Under the pieces are notes generated by a model. The model was given only the letters and a program-made list of their open reading frames with translations. It had not been told where the DNA came from and did not search any database. Both the position numbers and the translations under genes were made by a program. Source: Campylobacter concisus (lineage in GTDB: Bacteria > Campylobacterota > Campylobacteria > Campylobacterales > Campylobacteraceae). From it: a stretch of DNA of 64,000 nucleotides. Within the stretch, counting starts at the first letter, position 1. Each line of letters begins with the position of its first letter. The DNA lies in the NCBI RefSeq assembly GCF_001891085.1, contig NZ_JXUP01000006.1, forward strand, positions 124,001 through 188,000. The letters run 5' to 3'. Of this stretch, positions 52,306-63,900 are shown in pieces.

Positions 52306-54891
52306 ATGAGCTTTTTTACCGACTACGAAAAACACGTGAGCGAGCGAGAAAAAGAGGGCGTGCCACCGCTTGCATTAAATGCCAAGCAAACAAATGAAGT
52401 TTGCGAGCTAATAAAGCTTGCCAGCAAGTCTAGTGGCGACGAAAAGGCACAAAGCGAGCTAAAATTTCTTATAAAATTGCTTGAAACTCGTATCAATCCT
52501 GGAGTTGATGACGCAGCGAAGATAAAGGCAGAATTTCTTGGTGAAGTGATTGATGGGCTTGCTGTTAACGGCCTTGACGCGATACGTGCTATTAAAATTT
52601 TAGGCAAGATGCTTGGCGGATATAACGTTGAAATTTTGGTGCGAGCTCTAAAAAATAGCAATGAAAATATTGCACAAGCTGCGGCAAATGAGCTAAAAAA
52701 TATTATCCTAGTGCATGAATATTTTGACGAGATCGCAAAGCTAGCAAGTAGCAATAAATTTGCAAAAGAGGTGCTTGTTTCTTGGGTGAACGCAGAGTGG
52801 TTTACGCATAAAAAGCCAATCGAAACCTGTATAAACGCAGTCGTTTTTAAAGTATCTGGTGAGACAAATACTGACGACCTAAGTCCAGCGAGTGAGGCCT
52901 ATACAAGGGCCGACATACCACTTCACGCAAAAGCGATGCTTGTTAAAAAGATGCCTGGGGGTCTAGAAATTTTAAAAGAACTTAAAACTCGTGGTAAAAA
53001 AGTGGCTTATGTTGGCGATGTGGTTGGCACTGGCAGCAGCAGAAAGAGCGGTATAAACTCGATCCAGTGGCATTTGGGCGATGAGATCGAGGGTGTGCCA
53101 AACAAAAAAACGGGTGGCATCGTGATAGGCACGACCATAGCTCCAATATTTTTTAACACCGCGGAAGACAGCGGCGCACTGCCGATAGTTGCAAACGTAA
53201 ACGAGCTTGAGATGGGCGATGAGATAGAAATTTATCCATTTAAAGGCGAAATTTATAAGCTTATTGGCACTGAGAAAAAACTCGTGGCAAATTTCAAACT
53301 AAACCCAAATACTCTAAGCGATGAGATAAGAGCGGGTGGCAGGATACCGCTTATGATAGGACGCCAAGTGACCAAGAAGGCCAGAGAGGCTCTAGGGCTT
53401 GGTGAGGAGCAAATTTTTATAAAGCCAGATCAGCCAAAAGAGCAGAGCGGCGGCTATACGCTGGCTCAAAAGATGGTTGGCAAGGCTTGTGGTAAGGCTG
53501 GCGTGAGAGCTGGGGCTTATGTGGAGCCAGAAATTTTAACTGTTGGCTCGCAAGATACGACTGGGCCGATGACTAGAGATGAGGTTAAAGAGCTTGCTAG
53601 CCTTAGTTTTGGCGCGGATTTTGTTTTGCAAAGCTTTTGCCATACGGCTGCTTACCCAAAGCCAAGTGATCTTGTGATGCATGAGAGCTTGCCAAAATTT
53701 ATAAATTTACGTGGTGGTGTGAGTCTAAAGCCAGGCGATGGTGTCATCCACTCGTGGCTAAATCGCATGGTATTACCTGATACGGTGGGCACTGGAGGCG
53801 ATAGTCACACGAGATTTCCTATTGGTATTAGCTTTCCAGCGGGCAGTGGTCTAGTGGCTTTTGCAGCGGTACTTGGAATGATGCCACTAAATATGCCAGA
53901 GTCGGTTTTGATTAAATTTAAAGGCGAGCTAAAAGAGGGCGTGACGCTTAGGGATCTTGTAAATGCGATACCGTATTTTGCGATCAAAAAAGAGCTTTTA
54001 AGTGTTGAAAAGAAAGATAAAAAGAATGTTTTTGCGGGTAAAATTTTAGAGATAGAAGGGCTTGAGAGCTTAAAAGTAGAGCAGGCATTTGAGCTAAGTG
54101 ACGCTTCGGCTGAACGCTCGGCTGCGGCCTGCGTGGTAAATTTAAGCGTTGATAGTGTCGTGGAGTATGTTCGCTCAAATGTTGCGCTAATTGATGCGAT
54201 GATAAAAGCTGGTTACGAGAGCCGTGAAACGCTTGCTAGACGAAAAGAAAAAATGCAAAAATGGCTAGAAGATCCAACACTTTTAAGAGCCGATAAAGAT
54301 GCAAAATACGCTGAAATTTTGGAGATCGATTTGTCGCAGATAGATGAGCCGATTTTGGCGTGCCCAAATGACCCAGACGATGTGGCAACACTAAGTGAAA
54401 TTTTAGCTGATAACAAAAGAGTGCATAATATCGATGAAGTTTTTGTGGGAAGCTGTATGACAAATATCGGCCATTACAGGGCACTTGCTAGAATTTTGGA
54501 GCATGAGAGCAAGCTTACAACTAGGCTTTGGATAGCACCGCCGACAAAGATGGATAAAAGCACGCTTGAAGATGAGGGCATTTATGAAATTTTTAAAAGA
54601 TTAAATGCAAGGACAGAGGTACCAGGCTGTTCGCTTTGTATGGGCAATCAAGCAAGAGTTAATGACAATGCCGTTGTCTTTTCTACCTCGACCAGAAATT
54701 TTGATAACAGAATGGGCATGGGCGCGAAGGTCTATCTAGGAAGTGCCGAGCTAGCCGCTGTTTGTGCACTACTTGGACGTTTACCAAGTGTAGATGAATA
54801 TAAAAAGATAGTAAAAGATAGTCTTAGCTTAAATAAAGATGAAATTTATAAATATCTAAATTTTAATGAAATAAGCGAGTTTAGCATATAA
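52306..54891 (+). CDS. acnB: Bifunctional aconitate hydratase 2 (AcnB)
   Basis: Citric acid cycle enzyme with a [4Fe-4S] cluster. The 861-residue protein has the AcnB-specific N-terminal HEAT-like domain ([15 protein letters not shown]...), then the swivel domain ([16 protein letters not shown]), and the catalytic domains with GGDSHTRFP and the cluster cysteine pair in [10 protein letters not shown] plus the cysteine in [11 protein letters not shown]. Length is typical. AcnB is the only aconitase in most Campylobacters. AAGGA precedes the ATG. Confidence 0.97.
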   Translation: MSFFTDYEKHVSEREKEGVPPLALNAKQTNEVCELIKLASKSSGDEKAQSELKFLIKLLETRINPGVDDAAKIKAEFLGEVIDGLAVNGLDAIRAIKILGKMLGGYNVEILVRALKNSNENIAQAAANELKNIILVHEYFDEIAKLASSNKFAKEVLVSWVNAEWFTHKKPIETCINAVVFKVSGETNTDDLSPASEAYTRADIPLHAKAMLVKKMPGGLEILKELKTRGKKVAYVGDVVGTGSSRKSGINSIQWHLGDEIEGVPNKKTGGIVIGTTIAPIFFNTAEDSGALPIVANVNELEMGDEIEIYPFKGEIYKLIGTEKKLVANFKLNPNTLSDEIRAGGRIPLMIGRQVTKKAREALGLGEEQIFIKPDQPKEQSGGYTLAQKMVGKACGKAGVRAGAYVEPEILTVGSQDTTGPMTRDEVKELASLSFGADFVLQSFCHTAAYPKPSDLVMHESLPKFINLRGGVSLKPGDGVIHSWLNRMVLPDTVGTGGDSHTRFPIGISFPAGSGLVAFAAVLGMMPLNMPESVLIKFKGELKEGVTLRDLVNAIPYFAIKKELLSVEKKDKKNVFAGKILEIEGLESLKVEQAFELSDASAERSAAACVVNLSVDSVVEYVRSNVALIDAMIKAGYESRETLARRKEKMQKWLEDPTLLRADKDAKYAEILEIDLSQIDEPILACPNDPDDVATLSEILADNKRVHNIDEVFVGSCMTNIGHYRALARILEHESKLTTRLWIAPPTKMDKSTLEDEGIYEIFKRLNARTEVPGCSLCMGNQARVNDNAVVFSTSTRNFDNRMGMGAKVYLGSAELAAVCALLGRLPSVDEYKKIVKDSLSLNKDEIYKYLNFNEISEFSI

Positions 54892-54927
54892 ATTTGTTAC
54901 AATATCGCGAAATTTTAAGGAGCTTTG

Positions 54928-56139
54928 ATGAAAAAAGTAGTTTTTTTTCTCTTTTTTAGCGTTTGTTTTTTTATAAATTTACACGCTTTAGAGTGCAGTG
55001 ATCTTGCTAAAAAAGAGAGCTTTAAAACTACTCCAAACGATCTTGCTTACACGAATGAGGGGCTATTTTACTGTAATGGTTCGCTTTTAAATTTAGAAGA
55101 GGTGAAAGAGCTTTTTGATGCGAGTGTGGCTATTAGAAGCGAGTCTCAAAGTTGCGTTGGTGATAGAGTTTATAAAGAAAATTTAAACAAGCTTAGATGG
55201 CTTTTGCTAAAAGCATCATTTGCGCCTGAGCTTTATCAAAAAGAGCTTGCAGAGCCAAAGGTTGCTGAGGGAGAAAAAGACGCCAGAATGGGGTATTTTA
55301 GGTACTGGGCAAATGAAAGCTTATTTAATTTTTTAAAATATAAAAAATTTTTAGAAGCTTACAAAAACGCTCAAACTCCGCTTGTAAAATTTTATGAAAG
55401 TCTTGGACTTGATACGGCAAGTGCCGCTTACTACGCAACTAGCGTGGTAAATGAGTTTTTGACTTTTGGCGTTGGTAAAAATGTAAATAAAGCTAAAATT
55501 TTAACACCTGAGCAAAATATAATGGCTCAAAGGATAAATTCCGATGAGCTGGCAAATTTACTTTACTCAAAAAATTTCAGTACCGCTGAGCTTACAAATT
55601 TACTTAATATCGCGCTTTTAAACGAAAAAAGTAGTGATATGATAAAAGAGATCATAAGGTGTGGGGCCGATGTGAATTTGGGCGATGAGACGCCGCTATT
55701 TTTTGCTTTAAAAAATATAGAAAATGTAAAAATTTTACTTGCAAATAAAGCCGATGTAAATCACAAAAATTTCTTTGGAAAAAGTGTACTTTTTTATGCT
55801 GTGCAGTTTAGCGATAAGCCACTTTGTGAGCTTTTGCTAAAAAATGGTGCCAATGCCAACGAGAGCTACATAGATGAAAATACCAAGATGAATATGATAA
55901 ATTTGGGTATGACGCAAGTTGAAGATACATGTGGTCTAGAGCATACAAATAGAAGCGTTTTTATGCATGCAGCAGCTCATGCAACACCAGAAATTTTAAA
56001 GCTTTTGATGGATAATGGTGCTGATATTAATGCCACTGATGATGCTGGATTTAACGCGCTTGACTATGCCATGAAAGAACAAAACGAAAAGACGATCAAA
56101 TTTTTAGAAAATTTGGGTTTAAAGCCAAATTTCAATTAG
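54928..56139 (+). CDS. Exported ankyrin-repeat protein
   Basis: I start it at the ATG at 54928 (AAGGAG upstream), not the TTG one codon before. A signal peptide (about 1-21) is followed by a helical N-terminal domain of unknown type and at least four ankyrin repeats in the C-terminal half, for example IIRCGADVNLGDETPLFFAL and LLMDNGADINATDDAGFNAL. Ankyrin repeats bind proteins; the partner is unknown. There are cysteines in pairs in the exported domain. It starts a plus-strand run with the SDR and NhaC genes. Confidence 0.82.
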   Translation: MKKVVFFLFFSVCFFINLHALECSDLAKKESFKTTPNDLAYTNEGLFYCNGSLLNLEEVKELFDASVAIRSESQSCVGDRVYKENLNKLRWLLLKASFAPELYQKELAEPKVAEGEKDARMGYFRYWANESLFNFLKYKKFLEAYKNAQTPLVKFYESLGLDTASAAYYATSVVNEFLTFGVGKNVNKAKILTPEQNIMAQRINSDELANLLYSKNFSTAELTNLLNIALLNEKSSDMIKEIIRCGADVNLGDETPLFFALKNIENVKILLANKADVNHKNFFGKSVLFYAVQFSDKPLCELLLKNGANANESYIDENTKMNMINLGMTQVEDTCGLEHTNRSVFMHAAAHATPEILKLLMDNGADINATDDAGFNALDYAMKEQNEKTIKFLENLGLKPNFN

Positions 56140-56147
56140 GAAAAATC

Positions 56148-56894
56148 ATGAAAAAGACAGCTTTTGTAACTGGTGCAACATCTGGATTTGGCGAGGCGAT
56201 CGCTAGAAGACTCTCAAAAGAGGGCTACAAGATAGTCGCTCTTGCAAGGCGCGAAGATAGGCTAAAGAAGCTTGCAAGCGAGCTTGGCGATACGCATATC
56301 ATTGTAGCTGACATACGCGATAAAGAAGCTGTTTTTGACGCAGTTGATAGCTTGCCTGAAAATTTTAAAGACATCGAAGTACTTGTGAATAACGCTGGTA
56401 TGGCGCTTGGACTTGAAAAGACGATAGATGCGAAGGTGGAGGATTTTGAGGCGATGATAGACACCAACGTCAAGGGTCTTATCTACTCGACAAAGGCGGT
56501 TTTGCCACTACTTTATAAGCAAGAAAAGGGCTATATCTTTAATATTGGCTCGACAGCTGGCTCATGGCCATATCCTGGAAGCAATGTTTATGGTGCCACA
56601 AAGGCCTTTGTGAAGCAGTTTAGCCTAAATTTAAGAAACGATCTAGTTGGTACAAATATCAGGGTGACAAACATCGAGCCGGGGCTTTGTAAGACTGAAT
56701 TTAGTGAGGTTAGATTTAGGGGAGATAAGGCAAAGGCGGATAGTCTTTATGAAAATACAAATTTCATCACGTCTGAGGATATCGCGACGATTTTGGTAAA
56801 TTGTCTAAATATGCCTGGAAGTGTCAACATAAACAGGGTCGAAGTCATGGCAAATACGCAGACTTGGGCTGGGCTTGCGATAGAAAAATTTTAA
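56148..56894 (+). CDS. Short-chain dehydrogenase/reductase, YdfG-like
   Basis: A 248-residue NAD(P)-dependent oxidoreductase. TGATSGFGEAIAR (cofactor loop), NNAGMALG, the serine in NIGSTAGSWPYPG, and YGATKAFVKQF (Tyr-x-x-x-Lys) are the classical SDR motifs. ARRxDR after the first strand suggests NADP preference. It resembles E. coli YdfG, which acts on 3-hydroxy acids and serine, but the substrate here is unproven. It lies 8 bases after the ankyrin gene. Confidence 0.93.
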   Translation: MKKTAFVTGATSGFGEAIARRLSKEGYKIVALARREDRLKKLASELGDTHIIVADIRDKEAVFDAVDSLPENFKDIEVLVNNAGMALGLEKTIDAKVEDFEAMIDTNVKGLIYSTKAVLPLLYKQEKGYIFNIGSTAGSWPYPGSNVYGATKAFVKQFSLNLRNDLVGTNIRVTNIEPGLCKTEFSEVRFRGDKAKADSLYENTNFITSEDIATILVNCLNMPGSVNINRVEVMANTQTWAGLAIEKF

Positions 56895-56903
56895 GGAGTT
56901 CTT

Positions 56904-58598
56904 GTGAGACAAATTTTATTATTACTTTTTTTTAGCGTTGCGCTTTTTGGTGTCGATCCAGAAGCGGCAAAGAGAAACGCTGAAATTTATGGCGTATTTA
57001 CGCTTATACCGCCTGTTGTGGCAATAGCACTTGCTTTTATCACAAAAGACGTCATCTTGTCGCTATTTATAGGTGTTTTTAGCGGAACATTTCTCATAAA
57101 TATCATCAATGAAAACATCTTTATGGGTATCGTAAAAGGCTTTACAGGTATCGTTTCAAGGGTCGTTGAATCAATGGCTGATAAGACTGACTCAGGAATT
57201 TTACTTCAAGTGCTTTGTATCGGTGGTGTGGTCGCACTTATCACAAAAATGGGTGGTACAAAGGCGGTTGCTCTTTGGCTTAGCAAAAAGGCAAAAAGCG
57301 GCATTTCAGCTCAAATTTCAACGTGGCTGATGGGAATTTTTGTATTTTTTGATGACTATGCAAATGCTCTAATAGTAGGTCCAATTATGAGACCAATAAG
57401 CGATAAATTTAAAATAAGCCGCGAAAAACTAGCTTTTATCATAGATGCTACCGCAGCACCGATCGCTGGCATAGCTATCATCTCGACATGGGTTGGCCTT
57501 GAGGTTTCACTCATCGAAAAGGGCTATGAGTTAGTTGGAGAGACTGGCATTAACGCTTATTCTATATTTATCGAGACAATTCCATATAGATTTTACAACC
57601 TCTTCATCTTATTTTTTATAGTCTGTACAGCCTTGATGCAACGTGAATACGGACCAATGCTATTAGCTGAAAGACGTGCCAGAAAGGGCGAGCTTCACTC
57701 AGGTAAAACTCAAATCCAAGATCTTGAAGATAAAACACTTGAGCCAAAAGAGGGTGTAAAACTAAGCGCTGCAAATGCTGTTGTGCCACTTCTTGTGCTG
57801 GTCATTGGCGCATTTACTAGTTTTTACTTTAGTGGTCTTGCTGCACTTGAGGGTGATGCTCTTAAAAATGCACTTGCTAATCCGCTTTCATTTTCTACAT
57901 TTAAAGATACCTTTGGCGCAGCTGACTCGGCTACATCGCTATTTCAAGCAGCACTACTTGCTAGTATCGTAGCTATCACAATGGGTGTTTGGCGTAAAAT
58001 TTTTGACGTAAAAGAGGCTATCAGCACATGGGTAAAAGGCTGGAAGACTATGATAATTACGGTTGTCATTTTGCTTCTTGCGTGGAGCCTTAGTGCTGTT
58101 ATCAAAGAGCTTGGCACATCAAGATATTTGGTTGATCTATTAAGCTCTTCAACGCCTAAATTTATCCTGCCAGTTGCTGTTTTTATCCTTGGTTCGTTTA
58201 TTAGCTTCTCGACTGGAACAAGCTATGGCACAATGGGGATTTTAATGCCTCTAGCTATCCCACTAGCTTATGCTGTCGGCAAAAACTACGGCCTAGAGGG
58301 CGATGCGATGCACGCTTATATGATCGTAAATATCTCAGGCGTACTTACAGGTGCGATCTTTGGTGATCACTGCTCACCGATCTCGGATACTACGATCCTT
58401 TCATCAATGGGCGCAGGATGTAACCATATCGATCACGTCTCAACTCAAATGGTATATGCACTTAGTGTTTGTGCGGTTTGTGTGCTAGTTGGCTACTTGC
58501 CAGTTGCACTTGGTCTTAGCGTTTGGATCGCACTTCCTTGCGGATTTTTAGCGATTTGGGCACTAGTTAGATTTGTTGGAAAGAAAGTAGAAGCATAA
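56904..58598 (+). CDS. NhaC-family Na+/H+ antiporter
   Basis: A 564-residue inner-membrane protein with GTG start, a cleavable-looking N-terminal segment (FFSVALFGVDPEAA), and about twelve membrane helices. DDYANALIVGPIMRP near 150 and STGTSYGTMGILMPLAIPLA plus GDHCSPISDTTILSSMGAGC near the C-terminus are signatures of the NhaC/ion transporter family. Expected to exchange sodium and protons; other NhaC members move organic acids, so the substrate is not certain. trmA begins 2 bases later. Confidence 0.9.
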   Translation: MRQILLLLFFSVALFGVDPEAAKRNAEIYGVFTLIPPVVAIALAFITKDVILSLFIGVFSGTFLINIINENIFMGIVKGFTGIVSRVVESMADKTDSGILLQVLCIGGVVALITKMGGTKAVALWLSKKAKSGISAQISTWLMGIFVFFDDYANALIVGPIMRPISDKFKISREKLAFIIDATAAPIAGIAIISTWVGLEVSLIEKGYELVGETGINAYSIFIETIPYRFYNLFILFFIVCTALMQREYGPMLLAERRARKGELHSGKTQIQDLEDKTLEPKEGVKLSAANAVVPLLVLVIGAFTSFYFSGLAALEGDALKNALANPLSFSTFKDTFGAADSATSLFQAALLASIVAITMGVWRKIFDVKEAISTWVKGWKTMIITVVILLLAWSLSAVIKELGTSRYLVDLLSSSTPKFILPVAVFILGSFISFSTGTSYGTMGILMPLAIPLAYAVGKNYGLEGDAMHAYMIVNISGVLTGAIFGDHCSPISDTTILSSMGAGCNHIDHVSTQMVYALSVCAVCVLVGYLPVALGLSVWIALPCGFLAIWALVRFVGKKVEA

Positions 58599-58600
58599 AT

Positions 58601-59704
58601 TTGGATTGCAATTATTTAAAAGAGTGCGGCTCTTGCACTCTTTTTGCCCCTTATGATGAGCAAATTTTATTTAAAACTGACCTTGTAAAACAAAATTTTT
58701 CAGAGTTTTATGATGGTGAGTTTGATGTTTTTAGCTCAACACCAAAACATTACCGCACAAGAGCTGAGTTTGGCATCTGGCATGAAGGCAGCAAGCTTTG
58801 CTATACGATGTATGCAAGCGAAAAGGGCAAAAAGGTCTTTATAGATGATTGCCCAAAGGTCTGCGAGCAAATTTCAGAGCTTATGCCAAGCTTGCTTTAT
58901 AACTTACAAGAGAGCGAAATACTACGCGCAAAGCTTTTTGGAGTGGAATTTATCTCTTGTAAAAGCGGTATTTTGGTCACACTTCTTTACCATAAAAGGC
59001 TTGATGGCGAGTTTGAGGCGGCTATGAAAATTCTAGCTAGTAAGCTTGACGTCACCATACTTGCTAGATCGCGTGGGCAAAAGCTACTAAGTGGTGAGCT
59101 AAATTTGATCGATGAGCTAAATATTGGAGAGCAAATTTATAAATTTAGCCTATCTGAGAATGCCTTTATCCAGCCAAATAGAGCCGTAAATGAAAAGATG
59201 ATAGCTTGGGCAAAAGAGTGCGTGCAAGGTGGCGCTGACCTACTGGAGCTTTACTGCGGACATGGAAATTTTACTATTCCGCTTTCGTTTAAATTTAATA
59301 ATGTACTTGCCACTGAAATTTCAAAGAGCTCGATCGCAAATGCCCTTAAAAACTGCGAGCTAAATAAGGCTAAAAACATCAAATTTTTACGAATGGATGC
59401 TGATGAGCTTATGAGCGCATTTGCTGGCGTTAGGGAATTTAATAGACTAAAGGATATAAATTTAAGCGATTTTAACTTCTCTCACGTCCTTGTTGATCCG
59501 CCCCGTGCAGGACTAAGCGAAAGTGTCATAAATTTCATCAAAAATTTTAAAAATATCATCTATATATCGTGCAATCCAGAGACTCTAAAAGAAAATTTAA
59601 AAGAGCTTTGTAAAAGCCATAAAGTGATAAAATTTGCCATTTTTGATCAGTTTGCAAACACTCATCACATCGAGTGTGGCGTGCTACTAAGGGCAAAAGA
59701 ATAA
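58601..59704 (+). CDS. trmA: tRNA (uracil-5-)-methyltransferase TrmA
   Basis: SAM-dependent enzyme that makes 5-methyluridine at position 54 of tRNA. The 367-residue protein starts with TTG at 58601. It has the N-terminal beta domain, LLELYCGHGNFTIPL (SAM motif), DPPRAGLSE, and YISCNPETLKENL, which contains the catalytic cysteine. Length fits TrmA, without the TRAM domain or Fe-S cluster of RlmD-type enzymes, though it opens with a Cys-rich CNYLKECGSC. It lies 2 bases after the antiporter. Confidence 0.94.
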   Translation: MDCNYLKECGSCTLFAPYDEQILFKTDLVKQNFSEFYDGEFDVFSSTPKHYRTRAEFGIWHEGSKLCYTMYASEKGKKVFIDDCPKVCEQISELMPSLLYNLQESEILRAKLFGVEFISCKSGILVTLLYHKRLDGEFEAAMKILASKLDVTILARSRGQKLLSGELNLIDELNIGEQIYKFSLSENAFIQPNRAVNEKMIAWAKECVQGGADLLELYCGHGNFTIPLSFKFNNVLATEISKSSIANALKNCELNKAKNIKFLRMDADELMSAFAGVREFNRLKDINLSDFNFSHVLVDPPRAGLSESVINFIKNFKNIIYISCNPETLKENLKELCKSHKVIKFAIFDQFANTHHIECGVLLRAKE

Positions 59705-59726
59705 TTTAAAAAAGGAAAAATAAAAA

Positions 59727-60938
59727 ATGGTTTCACTAAATAAAATCATCCAAGCAAAGATCACGATCGGTCATTTTGTAAATAAAACTCCATTTGCTCT
59801 GAGTGCGAAACTTAGTAAAAATTTGGGTGCAAGCATCTATCTAAAAGAGGAAAATTTACAACGAACCGGAGCTTATAAAATAAGAGGCGCTTACAATAAA
59901 ATAGCTAGCCTAAGTGATGAGGAGAGAAAGCGTGGTGTCGTGGCTGCAAGTGCTGGCAACCACGCTCAAGGCGTAGCGATAAGCGCGAAAGAATTTGGCG
60001 TACACGCTTGTATCATCATGCCAGAATCAACCCCGCTTCTAAAGGTTGCTGGTACGAAAGACCTTGGCGCAGAGGTTATTTTAAAAGGTGATAATTTCGA
60101 TGAGGCGTACGCTTTTGCGGTTAATTACGCTAAAGATAAGGGTATGACCTTTGTTCACCCATTTAACGACGAGTATGTCATGGCAGGACAAGGCACTGTG
60201 GGGCTTGAGATGCTTGATGAGATAAGCGACCTTGATATAGTCATCGTCCCAGTTGGTGGAGGCGGATTAGCTAGTGGTGTGGCTAGTTGTATAAAGCAGG
60301 TCAATCCAAAGACAAAAGTAATCTGTGTCGGTGCAAAAGGCGCTCCAGCGATGTTTAATAGCTACGGTGCTAAAAAGAGCATAAACTCAAAATCAGTCCG
60401 CACCATAGCTGATGGCATCGCTGTGCGTGATGCGAGCGAGATCACATTAGCAAATATTATTGAGTGCGTTGATGAGTTTGTGCAAGTTGATGATGAGGAG
60501 ATCGCAACTGCGATTTTGTTTTTGCTAGAGACTCAAAAGATCGTTGTAGAAGGAGCTGGCGCAGCTGGCGTGGCAGCACTTATGCATGATAAGATCAAAT
60601 TTAAAAAAGGTGCGAAGATAGGCGTGGTACTAAGTGGCGGAAATATCGACGTACAGGTGCTTTCTATTATCATCGAAAAGGGTCTTATCAAGTCTCATCG
60701 CAAGATGACCTTGCAAATAACGCTTGTGGATAAGCCAGGAGCGCTTATGAGCCTAACAGATAGCCTCAAATCAGCAAATGCAAACATCGTCAAGATCGAC
60801 TACGACCGCTTCTCAACAAGGCTTGATTATGGTGATGCAAGTATTACTATCACACTTGAGACAAAGGGTCTTGAGCATCAAGAAAAGATCAAAGAAGTAC
60901 TTACTAAAAACGGTTTTTCTTTCACTCAACTATTTTAA
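59727..60938 (+). CDS. ilvA: Threonine ammonia-lyase with ACT domain
   Basis: PLP enzyme that converts threonine to 2-oxobutanoate, the first step of isoleucine synthesis or of threonine breakdown. The 403-residue protein has the PLP lysine in RTGAYKIRGA, GNHAQGVA, PVGGGGLASG, and a C-terminal ACT domain beginning near LQITLVDKPGALMSL. A single short ACT and the length fit the TdcB-like biosynthetic form common in Campylobacter rather than the longer IlvA with two ACT-like domains. AAGGAAA precedes the ATG. Confidence 0.94.
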   Translation: MVSLNKIIQAKITIGHFVNKTPFALSAKLSKNLGASIYLKEENLQRTGAYKIRGAYNKIASLSDEERKRGVVAASAGNHAQGVAISAKEFGVHACIIMPESTPLLKVAGTKDLGAEVILKGDNFDEAYAFAVNYAKDKGMTFVHPFNDEYVMAGQGTVGLEMLDEISDLDIVIVPVGGGGLASGVASCIKQVNPKTKVICVGAKGAPAMFNSYGAKKSINSKSVRTIADGIAVRDASEITLANIIECVDEFVQVDDEEIATAILFLLETQKIVVEGAGAAGVAALMHDKIKFKKGAKIGVVLSGGNIDVQVLSIIIEKGLIKSHRKMTLQITLVDKPGALMSLTDSLKSANANIVKIDYDRFSTRLDYGDASITITLETKGLEHQEKIKEVLTKNGFSFTQLF

Positions 60939-60947
60939 TTTAATGGC

Positions 60948-60973
60948 TCGCTACTATTTAAAGTAGCGAGCAT
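60948..60973. terminator. Bidirectional terminator between ilvA and the autotransporter gene
   Basis: GCTCGCTACT-ATTTAA-AGTAGCGAGC is a perfect 10-base-pair hairpin between convergent stops. Confidence 0.78.
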
Positions 60974-60983
60974 GATTTACCTA

Positions 60984-63900
60984 TTAAAACAAAATTTCAA
61001 ATTTCGCATTTACGCTGTTTGACTTCACGTCTTTAGCAAAAGCACCTGTGTAAGATAGGCCTAAATTTATATTTTTATAAACATTAGCTTTTACACCAAG
61101 GCTAGCTGTGCCAAGATCGCGTACCTCTTTTCCTTCAAGTTCCAAGTATCCAGCATTTGCGATATTTACGCCGATATTTGGTCTCGTATCGCCAACTAGT
61201 CTATTATAGGCTAGATCAGCTTCAAATTTCATCTTTGTGCTACCAAGACTAAATGGCACACTAGGGTTTAGACCTATGCTAAATACACCTAAATTTCTAG
61301 TTTTTTCATCAACGTCCATTCTGAAAATTCCTACATTTTGGCTAGTGCTATCAGTTTTCATACGTAGATAGCTTGCACCCACATAAGGATTTAGTGAGAA
61401 ATTCGCACTATTAAATGCTGTTAATGCCAAATTTGCGTAAGCAGTAAGTGCTTTTTCTTTGCTTTTTACATGCTCATCTGAGTAAAAGCTAACGATTGTG
61501 GCACCATTTTGTGTTTTTCGTTTTGCATTTGTGTATATGAGACCGAGGTCTAGTTTTGTGCTAGCGATCAGGCTTTTTCCGTAGATACCGATGCTTGTAC
61601 CTTTTGTTTTATAAGCATCATCGCCATCTTCTTTTACTTTTTCACTGCTAGCACCAAGCACGCCACCAAGTGTGAAAGCATCATTTACATTGCCGTCAAA
61701 TCCAAAAAGCTGAGTGAATGAGTTTGCTTTTACATCATCAAATTTCATAGCATTAGCCATGGTATTTGACCAAAACTTCATGCCACTCGCATCGATTGCT
61801 TTTGCGCTGAATGGATCAAATTCATGGTTATTGATTGCATTTTTGAGCAAGATATTTTCTAGTAAAAATGCATTATGTTGAGCTAAATTTGCATTATTTG
61901 CAAATGTTTTTAGCGTATCACTTGCTTCTTTTGGTGTAGCGTAGATGAAGTGTCTATATAGATCACTCGTAATAACTGCTGGTCTACTTCTAAACGGCGA
62001 AGCAAGGAGTGCTGGCCTGCTAGCAGTGCTCTCTATGAGCTGTGCTACTCTCTTTTGGCCGTCGCTAGCTGCTATACTTGTTATTGTATTTTTTGATTTT
62101 TTGAGTGTTAGCTCTAGCTTGTTGTCACTATAATTTCTAGTAAGGTCAAAAAATGCGTATTTTTTTGAGATAGTGTCGTTGTAGCCACTAAAATTTCCAG
62201 TTACGGCGTAAGTTTTTGCCTTTGAGCTATCATCATATAGTCTTTTCATGACATCTACATCTGGCTCACTTATATCTATAATAGAGTTCTTCTCAAAATT
62301 TAGATTTAAATTTGCTGCATTATTTGAGATGATATAACTACCACCTGTTTTTATAGTAGCTTTTACCGCGTCATTTGTACTTTTCCTAGTTACATCTTTA
62401 AAAGATAGCTTTTGAGAAAATCTACTTCTATCAATCTCTCTAACACTCATCTCTTTAACAATCTCAAGTGCACCACCATTTTCAACTACTACTTCGCTTG
62501 ATTTTAGTGATTGATTTAGTGCTGTGATCTTGCCACTTTTTATTATGGTTTTGCCAGTGTATGAGTTGTCACCTGCTAGTTTTAGGGTGCCTAGGCCTCT
62601 CTTAATAAGAGTTCCTTCATAGCCTTCTCTAGCTCTTTGTTCTCTTGCTTTTTCTCTAGCGTTGCCTATATCAAGTTCAGCTCTTTGCTCGGCTGTTAAA
62701 TTTGACATTTGTTCAAGCTTAGCCTTGCGATTAGCCCAAATTTGTGCTTCTGCTTCATCTTCGGTCTTCCTGTATTTTATAGCTACATCACTGATATTAT
62801 TTGAGTAAAGATCGTCTGTGTCTAGACTTACATCAAATACGCCTAGTAGCTGTCCTGGTCCAAACATAGCCTTTGACATATCAAGTGCTCCCCAGCCCCA
62901 GCGCTCATCAGGTACGCCAAGTGGCGCAGTAAAGCCAGAAATTTTTCTCGTGTCATTTTTCTTAAACTCATCATGTACTTGTCTAGCTGTAGTTAGTAGC
63001 ACTTCTCTTGCTTGAGAGTTACTCATATATGGATATCTTTGCATAACAAGTCCAAGTGCACCAGTGACGTGTGGAGCTGCCATAGATGTGCCGCCCTTTT
63101 TGCCATAGCCAGCTTCGTCAGTTTTTAAATCAACGATAGTTGAGTATATAGGTTTTGCAGGTGCTGCTATGCTCCACCATTTTGAGTGACCTGCTGTGTT
63201 GTAGCGCTGCGTATCGCCTTCTAGCTGGCCTGTGACATTTATCCAGTATTTTTCAGCGTCTGGGCGAAAATATGGAAGCATCGCTCTTGTATATGACTCT
63301 TTCATGCCATTTCTATTTCCGGCAGTGAAGACTTGAATGATGCCGTATTTTTTGGCGACTTCATAAGCGGCATCTATAAAATTTTTACCATTTGTGACAA
63401 ATGGATAGTAGCTTTTATAGGCTGCGTCAAGATCTTTTATATCTAAGCTATTGCCACCATCAAATCCAGTTGCTCCCTCATAAGCTTTATAAAATTTGCG
63501 GTTTGAACCCCAACTATTATTTATAGCTCTTGCGCCACCTTTGGCTAATCCCTCATAAGATGCTAAAAAGAAGTTGTAGTCTTGGTTTGGTCCATATGTC
63601 ATACCATCGGTTCCGCCAGTATTTCCCATTATAAGTTTTGCGTCAAATGCTACGCCGTGCATGCCTACGCCATCTCTTGAGCCAGCAATCGTGCCAGCTA
63701 CGTGCGTGCCGTGTGAGTCATTTACACCAGCGATCCAGTTGCCATCAGTTTCAAATTTTTCACCTTTTTTGAAGTCGCCAAAGTCTTTTCTATTTTTCTC
63801 GTCGCTCCCTTTTTTGAGAAGTGGTGAGTTGCCGTACTCAGTATCTGGGTATCTTTGTCCGTCTTTGTAGTAGCTGCCAGAAATTTTTAGTGCGCTTACC